Assembly: GCF_050587365.1 (NCBI RefSeq)
Contig: NZ_JBOBFV010000002.1
Span: 124,001 to 188,000 of the forward strand
Direction of reading: 5' to 3'
Length of the DNA stretch: 64,000 bases
From: Plantibacter auratus
GTDB lineage: Bacteria > Actinomycetota > Actinomycetes > Actinomycetales > Microbacteriaceae
Part shown: positions 42,515-52,473 of the stretch, piece after piece
How the letters are laid out: every line of letters starts with the position of its first letter
Position numbering within the stretch: the stretch's first letter is position 1
Translations under genes and position numbers: made by a program
The notes under the pieces: model-generated
What the model saw: only the letters and a program-made list of their open reading frames with translations
The model's database searches: none
What the model was told of the DNA's origin: nothing

Positions 42515-43390
42515 ATGCGCATCGCCACCTGGAACGTCAACTCGATCCGTACCCGCGTCGGCCGCGTGGTCGACTGGCTCGTCCGAGAGGACGTCGACGT
42601 CCTCGCCATGCAGGAGCTCAAATGCAAGCCCGAGCAGTTCCCGATGGAGGCCTTCACGAAGGCCGGCTACCAGGTGGAGCTGCACGGGCTCAGCCAGTGG
42701 AACGGCGTCGGCATCGCCAGCCGCCTACCGATGGAGGACGTGCAGATCGGCTTCCCCGACATGCCGGGCTTCGGCAAGCCACCGGCGAGCCTCGCGCTGG
42801 ACGGTCCCGGCTTCGACGCCGACGGCCTGCCGCTCGAAGCGCGAGCCATCGGCGCGACGGTCGACGGCGTCCGCCTCTGGAGCCTGTACGTCCCGAACGG
42901 CCGCGCGGTCGGCGACCCGCACTACGACTACAAGCTCCGCTGGCTCGCCGCGCTCGAAGCCGACACCCGCTCCTGGCTCGCCGAGAACCCCGAGCTACCG
43001 CTCGCACTCATGGGCGACTGGAACGTCGCGCCGCTCGACTCCGACGTCGGCGACCCGAGCTTCGGCCCGGGCTCGACCCACATCTCGGCACCGGAGCGCG
43101 CCGCCCTCGCGGCCTTCGTCGACGCGGGACTCCAGGACACCGTCCGACCGTTCGTCCCCGAGGGCTACACCTTCTGGGACTACAAGCAGCTCCGGTTCCC
43201 CCGCAACGAGGGCCTCCGGATCGACTTCATCTACGGCTCACAGGCGTTCGCGGACCACGTCGTCGAGGCGTCGATCCACCGCAACGAGCGCAAGGGCGAC
43301 AGTCCGAGCGACCACGTTCCCGTCGTCGTCGACCTCGACTTCACCCTCTCCGAGGAAGAGGACGACGACTCGCCGATGATCTTCGGCTGA
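42515..43390 (+). CDS. xth: exodeoxyribonuclease III
   Basis: A 291-residue AP endonuclease / 3'-5' exonuclease for base-excision repair. Active-site motifs: WNVNSIRTR (N near the N-terminus), MQELKC (metal E), YVPNGRAVGD, MGDWNVAP (D and N), FWDYKQLRFPRNEGLRIDFIYGS and the final SDHVPVVVDL (catalytic D-H). ATG 42515 has TAGCGT six bases upstream, a leaderless layout. It ends with an acidic tail EEEDDDSPMIFG. It is a stand-alone gene with a hairpin before its promoter. Confidence 0.95.
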   Translation: MRIATWNVNSIRTRVGRVVDWLVREDVDVLAMQELKCKPEQFPMEAFTKAGYQVELHGLSQWNGVGIASRLPMEDVQIGFPDMPGFGKPPASLALDGPGFDADGLPLEARAIGATVDGVRLWSLYVPNGRAVGDPHYDYKLRWLAALEADTRSWLAENPELPLALMGDWNVAPLDSDVGDPSFGPGSTHISAPERAALAAFVDAGLQDTVRPFVPEGYTFWDYKQLRFPRNEGLRIDFIYGSQAFADHVVEASIHRNERKGDSPSDHVPVVVDLDFTLSEEEDDDSPMIFG

Positions 43391-43416
43391 GCCGGCGCCC
43401 CCTCACTCGAGTCCGG

Positions 43417-44997
43417 TCAGGCGTTCCGACGCCGGCGGGCGAGCAGGAGCGCGAGGGTTCCGAGTGCCACCACGCCACCGCCGAGGACCGCGGGAGCGAG
43501 CGACGAGACGCCCGTGTCGGGCAGCCTGGCCGCAGCACCGGCCACCGGTTCGGCCATGACGACGCCGTCGGCGCCGACGGTCACCTGACGCTGCAGGCTG
43601 TTCACGCCGGTCGCCGCGTCCCAGGTGCCGACGTTCGCCGTCTGGACGGCGTAGAGCGGGTTCGCCGCGACCGACTCGTGCGTGGCCGGCAGCGACAGCG
43701 CCGTGTCGTAGCGACCGGCCGGGACGTCGGCGAGTGACGCCTGAAGTGTGACGGTCTCCCCCGCACCCCAGGTGCGGGCGTCCGAACCGAACGGGACGCG
43801 CACCGTGCGCTCGGCGTTCGACAGCACGAGGTACGCGAGCCGGCTGTTGTACGGAGCCGCCCAACCGTCGTTCCGGACCGTGAGCGAGAGCGTGTCGTCC
43901 ACGACCGAGCTCTCCGTCATCACGAAGCGGTAGCCGAGTCGCTTCGCGGTGGTGTCGAGGTTCTCCTGGCCCCAGGACTGCAGGACGTCCTGGAGGTAGT
44001 CCCAGTTCAGGTAGCTGAAGTTGTATCGCTCCATCTCGGCCGAGGCGGTCGCCCACTCCGACCGCGGCGGGTTCACGTTGCAGGTCTCGCCGCCGACCGG
44101 CACCCAGTCGCTCTCCTGCGCGAGGTAGTCCTGATCGAGGGAGATCGGGTCGGACAGGTAGGTGCCCCAGTCGTCGGGTGCCGCGAGGAAGCAGTCGTTG
44201 TGGTGCCCGATGCGCGAGATGGCGCTGCCGTCGAACGCCTGCGCCTCGGTGATGGCCCCAGCGGTTCCGGACGCCACCCCGAGGATGTTCTGCTTCATGT
44301 TCATGGTCCGCACCTGGATGGAGCGGTCAGCTGGAACCGCTTCGAGGAGCGCCTCGACGACTGCGCGACGCTTCGCCCAGTCCTCGTCCGTGAGGACACC
44401 GGGGTTCGCCGGGTCCGCGGCGAAGTGGTCCGTGTAGTAGCCCTCACCCCAGAGGCCGACGAAGCCGGCCTGCACGACCGAGATGACGTCGGCGTTGTCC
44501 TGGAAGATCGGCGTGAGCTGCTCGATGTGGGTGAGCACGATGTCGAGCGGTGCGTCGCCGTAGGGCGGTGTATAGGGCCAGTCACCGCCCGCCAGGTACG
44601 CGAAGCGGGGGATGATCGAGATGCCGGCGGTGCGAGCCGCGTCGAAGTCCGCCTGGACGAGCGCGAGCCAGGCCGGGTCGAGGGTCGGCTCGGCCACGAA
44701 TCGTTCCAGGTAGAAGACGCGGACGAGTTCGGTGATGCCCTCCTCGCGGTAGGCCGCCAGGGTGGCGACGTCGAGCGGCGTGTACCCCGGCCCGCCCTCG
44801 GTCCCCTCGGGGTAGTAGTGAGTGTTGTTCGTGTGGTCGAAGCCGCGCTCGGGATTTGCGATGATCGCATCGCTCGGCTCGTAGGCGACCGTGTCGGCCG
44901 GGGTCGGGGCAGGTGCTTGCGCCGCAGCGCTCAGCGGTGTGGCGACGACGATGCCGCACGCGGCGAGCACGGCGACGAGACGGAGACGACGGTTCAC
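43417..44997 (-). CDS. sortase-anchored DUF4874/DUF4832 surface protein
   Basis: A 526-residue secreted protein. A signal peptide (LRLVAVLAACGIVVATPLSAAAQA) is followed by a DUF4874-like TIM-barrel region (PSDAIIANPERGFDHTNN, VQAGFVGLWGEGYYTD). A DUF4832-like region has YNFSYLNWDYLQDVLQSWG and a beta-sandwich-like part. The C-terminus is a full sorting signal: LPDTG, a hydrophobic stretch (LAPAVLGGGVVALGTLALLLA) and RRRRNA, for covalent attachment to the wall by sortase. The fold suggests a glycoside-hydrolase-like enzyme. Start GTG 44997 has GGAG 5 nt upstream. Confidence 0.87.
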   Translation of the reverse strand: MNRRLRLVAVLAACGIVVATPLSAAAQAPAPTPADTVAYEPSDAIIANPERGFDHTNNTHYYPEGTEGGPGYTPLDVATLAAYREEGITELVRVFYLERFVAEPTLDPAWLALVQADFDAARTAGISIIPRFAYLAGGDWPYTPPYGDAPLDIVLTHIEQLTPIFQDNADVISVVQAGFVGLWGEGYYTDHFAADPANPGVLTDEDWAKRRAVVEALLEAVPADRSIQVRTMNMKQNILGVASGTAGAITEAQAFDGSAISRIGHHNDCFLAAPDDWGTYLSDPISLDQDYLAQESDWVPVGGETCNVNPPRSEWATASAEMERYNFSYLNWDYLQDVLQSWGQENLDTTAKRLGYRFVMTESSVVDDTLSLTVRNDGWAAPYNSRLAYLVLSNAERTVRVPFGSDARTWGAGETVTLQASLADVPAGRYDTALSLPATHESVAANPLYAVQTANVGTWDAATGVNSLQRQVTVGADGVVMAEPVAGAAARLPDTGVSSLAPAVLGGGVVALGTLALLLARRRRNA

Positions 44998-45094
44998 GGG
45001 AACTCCAGCGGGGTCCGGTGGTGCACGGAAGAGGTTGCCCACATCCTGCTGAACCGACACCCGAGGTGCAAGAGAATGCTCGAAACCGACCCGA

Positions 45095-45116
45095 AGTGAT
45101 CACTATCGCTTAGCGA
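45095..45116. promoter_or_regulatory. palindromes AGTGATCACT and TCGCTTAGCGA upstream of the surface-protein gene
   Basis: AGTGATCACT (45095-45104) is identical to 514-523 at the GntR/aminotransferase promoter. TCGCTTAGCGA at 45106-45116 is a second palindrome. They lie about 100 bp before the surface-protein start and after the ansP stop. Confidence 0.4.
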
Positions 45117-45156
45117 TTCACCACGAAGCACTGACTCGCCGCCGTCTCCGCTCGCC

Positions 45157-46749
45157 CTATGAGCGAGGCGCGCCCCCGCGCTTCCGCTTGTTCGCATCGA
45201 TGGCGGGACGCTCCGCGACCACCGGCCAGGTGCCCGTGTGCCCCTCGCGTGCGGCCGCAGCGGCGAGGATCCGCGGCTTGGCGGCGAACCATCCGACGAT
45301 GAGCAGCGGGATGAGCACGACGAGGGAGGCGAGCACCCAGCGGCCGGTCTCCGAGAACCCCATCGTCACGAGGACGAACGCGAGGAACGCCAACGTGAGG
45401 TACGACGTGAACGGCGCCCCGAAGAGGCGGAACGACGGCCGCTCGACCTTGCCCTGCTTCGCCCAGCGCTGCAGCTGGATCTGGCAGAGGATGATCGTCG
45501 CCCACCCGCCGATGATGCCGATCGCCGAGATCTCGAGCACGATTTCGAACGCCTTCGACGGCACGAGCGCGTTGAGGCCGACACCCAGCAGGGTGAGTGC
45601 CGCCGTGAGCAGGATGCCACCGAACGGGACGCCGTTCTTGCTCATCTTGCCGGTGAACGCGGGGGCCGAACCGTTGACGGCCATTGACCGGAGGATGCGG
45701 CCGGTCGAGTAAAGCCCCGCGTTGAGGCTCGACAACGCCGCGGTCAGGACCACGAAGTTCATGACCGACGCCGAGATCGCCCCGGCCTGCTCCGACCCGA
45801 TGTGCGAGAAGAAGGTGACGAACGGGCTCTCGCCGGCCTCGTAGGCCGTGTACGGGAGCAGGAGCGAGAGGAGCAGCACTGAGCCGACGTGGAAGATCGC
45901 GATGCGGAAGATGACCGTGTTGACGGCCTTCGGCATGATCTTCTTCGGCTCGGCCGTCTCACCTGCGGCGGTCCCGACGAGTTCGATCGCCGCGTAGGCG
46001 AACACCACACCGGAGATCGCGATCATCGGGGCGAACGCCCCGACGGGGAACAGCCCGCCGTTGTCGCCGATGACCGAGAACCCGACCGCACCGATGTCGG
46101 TCCGGCCACCGAAGATGATGAAGCAGACGCCGACGATGAGGAAGATCACGAGCGCCGACACCTTGATGAGCGCGAACCAGAACTCCATCTCGCCGAAGAG
46201 CTTCACCGACACGAGGTTGAGCGCGAGCACGATGACGAGGGCACCGAGTGCGAAGACCCACTGAGGGAAGTCCTCGAGTTCCTTCCAACCGAACAGCTTG
46301 CCGAAGGTCTTGATGTAGAGCGCGGCCGCGGTGACGTCGACGATCGAGGTCATCGCCCAGCTGAGGAAGTACAACCACCCCGCGCCGAACGCCATCTTCT
46401 CGCCGTAGAACTCACGCGCGTAGGAGATGAACGAGCCCGAAGACGGACGGTGGAGGACGAGCTCGCCGAGGGCGCGAAGGATGAGGAAGGCGAAGAACCC
46501 GCAGAGCGCGTACACGAGGATGAGCGCCGGGCCGGAACTGTTCAGGCGACCACCCGCGCCGAGGAAGAGTCCGGTGCCGATCGCGCCGCCGATTGCGATC
46601 ATCTGGATCTGCCGCGGCTTGAGGGTCTTGTGGTACCCCTCCTCCTCGCCGGAGAAGTCCTGCACGGCGAGCATCTCGTCACCGACGGTCTCGCGGGATG
46701 CGGCCCAGTCTCCGGAACGTTCGTGTCGTGGGGTCGTGCCTTCGGTCAT
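45157..46749 (-). CDS. ansP: L-asparagine permease
   Basis: A 530-residue APC permease with about 12 membrane segments, very close to AnsP of enterobacteria. Matching stretches include GYHKTLKPRQIQMIAIGGAIGTGLF, ILRALGELVLHRPSSGSF, SIVDVTAAALYI, FAYAAIELVGTAAGETAEP and LSSLNAGLYSTGRILRSM. It imports L-asparagine by proton symport. Start ATG 46749 begins an acidic N-terminal tail of about 40 residues; the longer open frame upstream runs into the promoter region, where a TAGTATATCT element lies near 46800. Confidence 0.88.
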   Translation of the reverse strand: MTEGTTPRHERSGDWAASRETVGDEMLAVQDFSGEEEGYHKTLKPRQIQMIAIGGAIGTGLFLGAGGRLNSSGPALILVYALCGFFAFLILRALGELVLHRPSSGSFISYAREFYGEKMAFGAGWLYFLSWAMTSIVDVTAAALYIKTFGKLFGWKELEDFPQWVFALGALVIVLALNLVSVKLFGEMEFWFALIKVSALVIFLIVGVCFIIFGGRTDIGAVGFSVIGDNGGLFPVGAFAPMIAISGVVFAYAAIELVGTAAGETAEPKKIMPKAVNTVIFRIAIFHVGSVLLLSLLLPYTAYEAGESPFVTFFSHIGSEQAGAISASVMNFVVLTAALSSLNAGLYSTGRILRSMAVNGSAPAFTGKMSKNGVPFGGILLTAALTLLGVGLNALVPSKAFEIVLEISAIGIIGGWATIILCQIQLQRWAKQGKVERPSFRLFGAPFTSYLTLAFLAFVLVTMGFSETGRWVLASLVVLIPLLIVGWFAAKPRILAAAAAREGHTGTWPVVAERPAIDANKRKRGGAPRS

Positions 46750-46909
46750 GTCGTCCCATCGGGTCGGGTCCGACGGGGCTCCGCCGGACTGGACGGTAGT
46801 ATATCTCAGTCGTGCCCGCCCAAGAGTAGTCGCGATCGTTCGGCTTTTCCGGCCATCGCTGTCCATGCTTCGGAGGACAGCGGAGCTCCGGACGGACCGA
46901 TTCGGGGGG

Positions 46910-47830
46910 TCAGGCGAGCAGGGCGGCGACGACGACGAGGACCGGCACGGAGAGGATCGTCGTCAGCAGGACGGTGTCGCGGGCGAGCGTGACACCCTGC
47001 TCGTACCGGCTGGCGAAGTTGTAGACGTTCTGGGCCGCCGGGAGGGCGGCGAGGACGACGGAGGCGAACAACGGCGTGTCGCTCAGCCCGAAACCGAAGT
47101 GGGCGATGAGGTAGGCGAACCCGGGCATGACGACCGACTTGATCGCTGTCGCCACGAAGATCTCCCGACGTCCGCTGCCGGCCTGCAACGGCCGCATGCC
47201 GTGCAGTGACATCCCGAACGCCATGAGGATGAGCGGCACGGCCGCGCCGCCGAGGAGCTCGAACGGAGCCATGACCGGCTCGGGCAGCCGGACGCCGAAC
47301 AGGTTGAGCACGACGCCGATGATCGACGCGACGATCATCGGGTTGCGGAAGGGCTGCGACACGATGCCGAGGAACGAGACGGAGCCGCGCTGTCTGACAT
47401 CGAGGATGGTGAGCGCGATCGGGGCGAAGACGAGGAGCTGCAGCAGGATGACCGGCGCGACGTAGCCGGCCTCACCGAGGACGTAGACCGCCACCGGGAT
47501 ACCGATGTTGTTGGCGTTGACGTAGCCCGAGCCGAGTGCGCCGATCGTCGCGACGGAGAGGTCCTTGCGCAGCCACACCGCGTTCAGCAGCACGAAGAGC
47601 GCGGCGGCCGACAGGGCACTCGCGAGGGCGACCCAGATGAAACTGCTGAACACCTCGTGCAGGTCGGCCGTGGCGAGCACGGTGAACAACAGCGCCGGGT
47701 TGGTGACGAAGAACGCCACCCGGTTGAGCACGTGCCCGGTCGTCGGCCCTCCGACCTCGAGGCGGCCGGCGAAGTAGCCGACGAGGATGACGGTGCCGAT
47801 GATCGCGAACCCCGTCAGCACTCCACCCAT
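46910..47830 (-). CDS. AEC-family transporter (auxin-efflux-carrier-like)
   Basis: A 306-residue membrane protein with about ten segments. The two-half AEC layout is visible: GGVLTGFAIIGTVILVGYFAGRL at the start, VANPALLF-like FVTNPALLFTVLA, GYVNANNIGIPVAVYVLGE and PLILMAFGMSLHGMRPL. Members export or import malate, malonate or auxin-like acids. ATG 47830 has TAGGCT seven bases upstream, a leaderless start. It is divergent from the Leu/Val-type dehydrogenase, hinting at a shared metabolite such as a keto acid (inference). Confidence 0.88.
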   Translation of the reverse strand: MGGVLTGFAIIGTVILVGYFAGRLEVGGPTTGHVLNRVAFFVTNPALLFTVLATADLHEVFSSFIWVALASALSAAALFVLLNAVWLRKDLSVATIGALGSGYVNANNIGIPVAVYVLGEAGYVAPVILLQLLVFAPIALTILDVRQRGSVSFLGIVSQPFRNPMIVASIIGVVLNLFGVRLPEPVMAPFELLGGAAVPLILMAFGMSLHGMRPLQAGSGRREIFVATAIKSVVMPGFAYLIAHFGFGLSDTPLFASVVLAALPAAQNVYNFASRYEQGVTLARDTVLLTTILSVPVLVVVAALLA

Positions 47831-47993
47831 GCCGTCCAGCCTAGGCGCAGCCCGTCCGGTGGCCCGTTGAGCCGACGGTTGTGGAGCGGGCGGTCGGCGT
47901 GGAGAATCTGGGGAGGAGAGTGGGGCACCACCATCGCCCCGCGATCCGCTCCCACCAGGAGCCCGCACCAATCACCCACGAGGAGATCCGACG

Positions 47994-49091
47994 ATGACGT
48001 CATTCGACCCGGTCGCGTCCAGCGACGCGATGCACAGCACCACCCTCCCCCATGAACGCCTCTCCATCACCCGCGGACCGCGCTCAGGGCTGACCATCAG
48101 CGTCGCCCTGCACTCCACCGCCGTCGGACCCGCCCTCGGCGGCGCGCGACTCTGGCGCTACGGGTCCTGGCTCGAGGCCGTCGACGACTCCCTCCGCCTC
48201 GCCGCGGGGATGACGATGAAGAACGCGGCCGCCGGTCTCGCGCACGGCGGCGGCAAGTCCGTCATCCACCTGCCCGTCGGCACGACCCTCGACCCTGCGG
48301 AGCGCCGCGACGCGATGCTCGACCTCGGCGACGCGGTCGAGGCGCTCGGTGGCGCCTACCGCACCGCGGAGGACGTCGGCACGACCGCCGAGGACATGGC
48401 CGTCGTCGCCGAGCGGACCGACCACGTCAGCGGGCTGCCGGCCGACCGCGGTGGCGTCGGCGAACCGAGCGAGGCGACGGCTGCCGGCGTGCACGCGGCC
48501 ATCACCGCGACGCTCGAGACGGTCTTCGGCACCCCGCTCGTCGCGGGCCACCGGGCGACGATCTCCGGGCTCGGCCAGGTCGGCGGACGTCTGGCCCGAC
48601 GGCTCGCGGCCGAAGGCGCTCGCCTCATCGTCACCGACGTCGACCCACGGAAGCGCGCCCTCGCCGAGGAGATCGGCGCCAGCTGGATCGAACCGGGCGA
48701 CGAGCACCTCGTCGAGACGGACCTCTTCGTACCGTGCGGTGTCGGCGGTGCCCTGAACGCCCGGGTGATCGGGCAGCTGCGGTGTCGCGCCGTGGTCGGG
48801 GCGGCGAACAACCAGCTCGCCTCCCGCGCCGACGCGGTGGCCCTCGAGGAGCGCGGCATCCTGTGGGCGCCGGACTTCGTCGCGAACGCGGGCGGCGTGA
48901 TCTACCTCGCCATGGCGTCCGAACCGGGCGCCGATGCCGCTGCCATCGAGCAGCGGGTGTCGGCGATCGGGCGGACCGTGCAGTCGATCTACCGAAACGC
49001 CGCAGCGGAGGGCGTCACGACGCTCGTCGCCGCCGAACGCCTCGCGATGGCCCGCATCGATGCGGCCGGCGGGGTCCTCGCAGCGGTCTGA
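47994..49091 (+). CDS. Glu/Leu/Phe/Val dehydrogenase (leucine/valine dehydrogenase type)
   Basis: A 365-residue amino acid dehydrogenase that interconverts branched-chain or aromatic amino acids and 2-keto acids with NAD. Key residues: K76 in GMTMKNAAAGL (substrate carboxylate), K88 in GGGKSVI (catalytic), the AEDVGTTAEDM segment, Rossmann motif GLGQVGG, and NNQLA plus DFVANAGGVI near the end. Size fits leucine/valine/phenylalanine dehydrogenases rather than glutamate dehydrogenase. GAGGAG precedes ATG 47994. It is followed by a strong terminator. Confidence 0.92.
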   Translation: MTSFDPVASSDAMHSTTLPHERLSITRGPRSGLTISVALHSTAVGPALGGARLWRYGSWLEAVDDSLRLAAGMTMKNAAAGLAHGGGKSVIHLPVGTTLDPAERRDAMLDLGDAVEALGGAYRTAEDVGTTAEDMAVVAERTDHVSGLPADRGGVGEPSEATAAGVHAAITATLETVFGTPLVAGHRATISGLGQVGGRLARRLAAEGARLIVTDVDPRKRALAEEIGASWIEPGDEHLVETDLFVPCGVGGALNARVIGQLRCRAVVGAANNQLASRADAVALEERGILWAPDFVANAGGVIYLAMASEPGADAAAIEQRVSAIGRTVQSIYRNAAAEGVTTLVAAERLAMARIDAAGGVLAAV

Positions 49092-49100
49092 CGACGACGA

Positions 49101-49135
49101 ACGGCCCGTCCACCCGGAGCGGGTGGACGGGCCGT
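49101..49135. terminator. terminator hairpin after the amino acid dehydrogenase
   Basis: A perfect 15-bp stem pairs 49101-49115 with 49121-49135 around a 5-nt loop. It lies between convergent stops at 49091 and 49171. Confidence 0.85.
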
Positions 49136-49170
49136 CGATCGCCGGTGTCAGGCGAGGTCGAGGGATCGCG

Positions 49171-50184
<1,014 letters not shown>

Positions 50185-50276
50185 GTGGTGCCTTTCCTTG
50201 GTGCAGTGATTCGGTGGGCGGGCGCAGCACGTCGTCGGGTTGCGGACGGGGTGACGCCTGGGGCGTCGCGGAGGTG

Positions 50277-50663
50277 TCAGACGGCCAGTGCGATGACGAG
50301 CGCGATGAGTCCGAGCAACGGGGTGGTCCCCTGGACGATCGCGGCGCGGGCCTTCGTGCGGTCCGAGGTGATGAGGACGAGCGAGGCGAGGAGCATGGAG
50401 CCGGCCGAGGCGAAGACGAGGGCCGCGCCGATACCGGTCGAGCCGGTGATGAGGAAGACGATGCCGACGATCGTGCCGATCGCGAGGAACAGGTTGTAGA
50501 ACCCCTGGTTGTACGCCATCCCGCGGGTGGTCTCGGCCTCGAGCTCCGAGGTGCCGAAGGTCTTGCGGGTGGCCGGCTCGGTCCAGCGCAGCGACTCGAG
50601 CACGAAGATGTAGACGTGCAGGAGGGCGGCGATGCCGACGAGGACGAGACTGACGACGAGCAT
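50277..50663 (-). CDS. DUF1304 family membrane protein
   Basis: A 128-residue protein with four hydrophobic helices. Family features are ALLHVYIFVLESLRWTEPATRKTFG, AYNQGFYNLFLAIGTIVG and GSMLLASLVLI. Its function is unknown. ATG 50663 is chosen over an upstream start at 50714 because GGAAGG lies 8 nt before it and it gives normal family length. It is divergent from a TetR gene with a 17-bp palindrome over the promoter, suggesting repression of the DUF1304-reductase pair. Confidence 0.85.
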   Translation of the reverse strand: MLVVSLVLVGIAALLHVYIFVLESLRWTEPATRKTFGTSELEAETTRGMAYNQGFYNLFLAIGTIVGIVFLITGSTGIGAALVFASAGSMLLASLVLITSDRTKARAAIVQGTTPLLGLIALVIALAV

Positions 50664-50728
50664 GGGACGGGCCTTCCGGGAGATCGGCGTCGAGTCGTCC
50701 GGACGGAGCGACATTCTGTACCGATGGG

Positions 50729-50745
50729 TCTACTATAATAGTAGA
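50729..50745. promoter_or_regulatory. 17-bp perfect palindrome TCTACTATAATAGTAGA, TetR-type operator
   Basis: An AT-rich palindrome (TCTACTAT-A-ATAGTAGA) in the divergent region between DUF1304 and tetR. It contains a -10-like TATAAT (50734-50739), so binding would block initiation. It is unusually AT-rich for this genome. Confidence 0.8.
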
Positions 50746-50797
50746 ACGCTCGGTCCACAACCCCGTCACGCGGATGCCGAGCGAGGAGGAGGCACCC

Positions 50798-51379
50798 ATG
50801 GGACGCACGCAGGAGTTCGACACCGTCGCCGTCGTCCAGGCGGCGCGCGACGTCTTCTGGGACCGCGGGTACGAGGCGACCTCGCTCACCGACCTCGAAG
50901 CGGCCACCGGTCTGCGACGGTCGAGCCTCTACCACGCCTTCGACAGCAAGCGCGGGCTCTTCGACGCCGCCGTGCAGGACTACCTCGACACCGTCATCCG
51001 ACCGCGCCTCGCGGTCCTCGCGCTGGCGACGGACGGCAGAGCCGGGCTCACCACCTACTTCTCCGGCGTGCAGACGGTCATCGCGACCCTGCCCGACGAC
51101 TCCCCCCGCCGCGGTTGCCTCCTCCTCAACAGCGCGGCCGGCCTCGCAGCCCACGACGACGCACTGCGCGAGGTCGTCGACGGCTACCGGGCCGAGCTCA
51201 CCACCGCCGTCTCGGACGCCCTGGCCCTCGCCCGTCCCGAGGTGGACGCGGGCGAATTGGCCGCGGCCGCACGGCAGCTCACCTCGTTGTCGGTCAGCGC
51301 GCTGCTGCTCGCCCGAGTCAACCGGGAGGAGGCCGTCGCCATCCTCGACGTCGCCCTCACGCAGGTCGGCAGCTGGTAG
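50798..51379 (+). CDS. TetR-family regulator
   Basis: A 193-residue regulator. The HTH spans residues 10-55 (AARDVFWDRGYEATSLTDLEAATGLRRSSLYHAFDSKRGLF). The ligand domain has the TetR_C-type pattern GCLLLNSAAGLAAHDDALREVV, as in regulators of quinone/alkenal-responsive reductases (AcrR/YxaF-like). GAGGAGG lies 7 nt before ATG 50798; an ATG 24 nt upstream has no site. It probably represses itself and the divergent DUF1304 and CurA-like genes through the 50729 palindrome. Confidence 0.87.
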   Translation: MGRTQEFDTVAVVQAARDVFWDRGYEATSLTDLEAATGLRRSSLYHAFDSKRGLFDAAVQDYLDTVIRPRLAVLALATDGRAGLTTYFSGVQTVIATLPDDSPRRGCLLLNSAAGLAAHDDALREVVDGYRAELTTAVSDALALARPEVDAGELAAAARQLTSLSVSALLLARVNREEAVAILDVALTQVGSW

Positions 51380-51510
51380 CGGACGCATAACACCGGAACC
51401 CTCCGGATGTCACCGGCGGACGCCAATGTGACGCTCTGTTTCGGCGACCGAGAGGGGTCCGTCGCCCTCGCGTAGCATGGCGGGCACCCCACCCCTGGAG
51501 CCCGAGACCC

Positions 51511-52419
51511 ATGACGAACGCTGCCCCAAGCCCGCTCGCCGCGGGCTCGCCGGCCACCCGCGACGCCGCCCCTGTCGGCTCGGCGGATCGTGCCTCCACG
51601 GTCGCGTTCGCCGGGGTCGGCCGCACCTTCGCGAGCGGTGCCGGCAAACGCACCGACGTCCCGCGGCCCGTGCTGCGCGACGTCACGATCACCGCCGAGG
51701 CCGGCGAGGTCGTGGCGATCCTCGGCACGAGCGGCTGCGGCAAGTCCACCCTGCTGCGGATCGCGGCCGGTCTCGACCACCCGACCGCCGGCTCCGTGCT
51801 CATCGACGGCACACCCGTCGCCGGCATCAACCCGCGCACGGCCTTCGGCTTCCAGGAGCCTCGACTCCTCCCCTGGCGCACCATCGCGGCGAACGTCGCA
51901 CTCGGTCTGCCCAAACGGACACCCGCAACCGAAGGACGTGCCCGCGTCGCCGAGCTGCTCGAACTCGTCGGGCTCGCGGACTTCGCCGAGCACCGCCCAC
52001 GGGAGGTCTCCGGCGGCATGGCGCAACGCGCCTCGCTCGCCAGGGCCCTCGCCCGCCGGCCGGGCGTCCTGCTCCTCGACGAACCGTTCGGTGCCCTCGA
52101 CGCCCTCACCAGGCTGAAGATGCAGGATCTGCTGCTCGCCATCCACCTCGCCGCGCCCACCACGATCCTCCTCGTGACGCACGACGTCGACGAGGCCCTC
52201 CAGCTCGCCGACCGGGTCATCCTCCTGGGTCGTGAGGACGGACACCCCGGTTCGACCATCGCCCAGACCGTGACCGTCCCCGGCAACCGCCCGCGCGACC
52301 GCGGGTCGGCAGAGCTCGCCGAGCTGCGCGGCCGCCTCCTCGACGGACTCGGTATCGACCGCCACGGTCTCGCCCGCGGCGACCAACGACTGCCGTCCAT
52401 CCCGCACTTCCCGTACTGA
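51511..52419 (+). CDS. ABC importer ATPase, nitrate/sulfonate/taurine family (SsuB-like)
   Basis: A 302-residue ATPase. Walker A GTSGCGKST is at 72-80, Q-loop GFQEPRLLPWR (typical of SsuB/TauB), signature VSGGMAQRASLARAL, Walker B LLLDEPFGALD, switch VTHDVDEAL. The N-terminal 30 residues are a low-complexity extension. ATG 51511 has only a weak GGAG upstream; a TAGCAT at 51474-51479 may be the -10. It is the first gene of a three-gene importer operon. Confidence 0.87.
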   Translation: MTNAAPSPLAAGSPATRDAAPVGSADRASTVAFAGVGRTFASGAGKRTDVPRPVLRDVTITAEAGEVVAILGTSGCGKSTLLRIAAGLDHPTAGSVLIDGTPVAGINPRTAFGFQEPRLLPWRTIAANVALGLPKRTPATEGRARVAELLELVGLADFAEHRPREVSGGMAQRASLARALARRPGVLLLDEPFGALDALTRLKMQDLLLAIHLAAPTTILLVTHDVDEALQLADRVILLGREDGHPGSTIAQTVTVPGNRPRDRGSAELAELRGRLLDGLGIDRHGLARGDQRLPSIPHFPY

Positions 52420-52473
52420 GCCACCCACCACCTCCGCCGTCATCCCGCACCGATCCACAGCAAGGACCAACGC

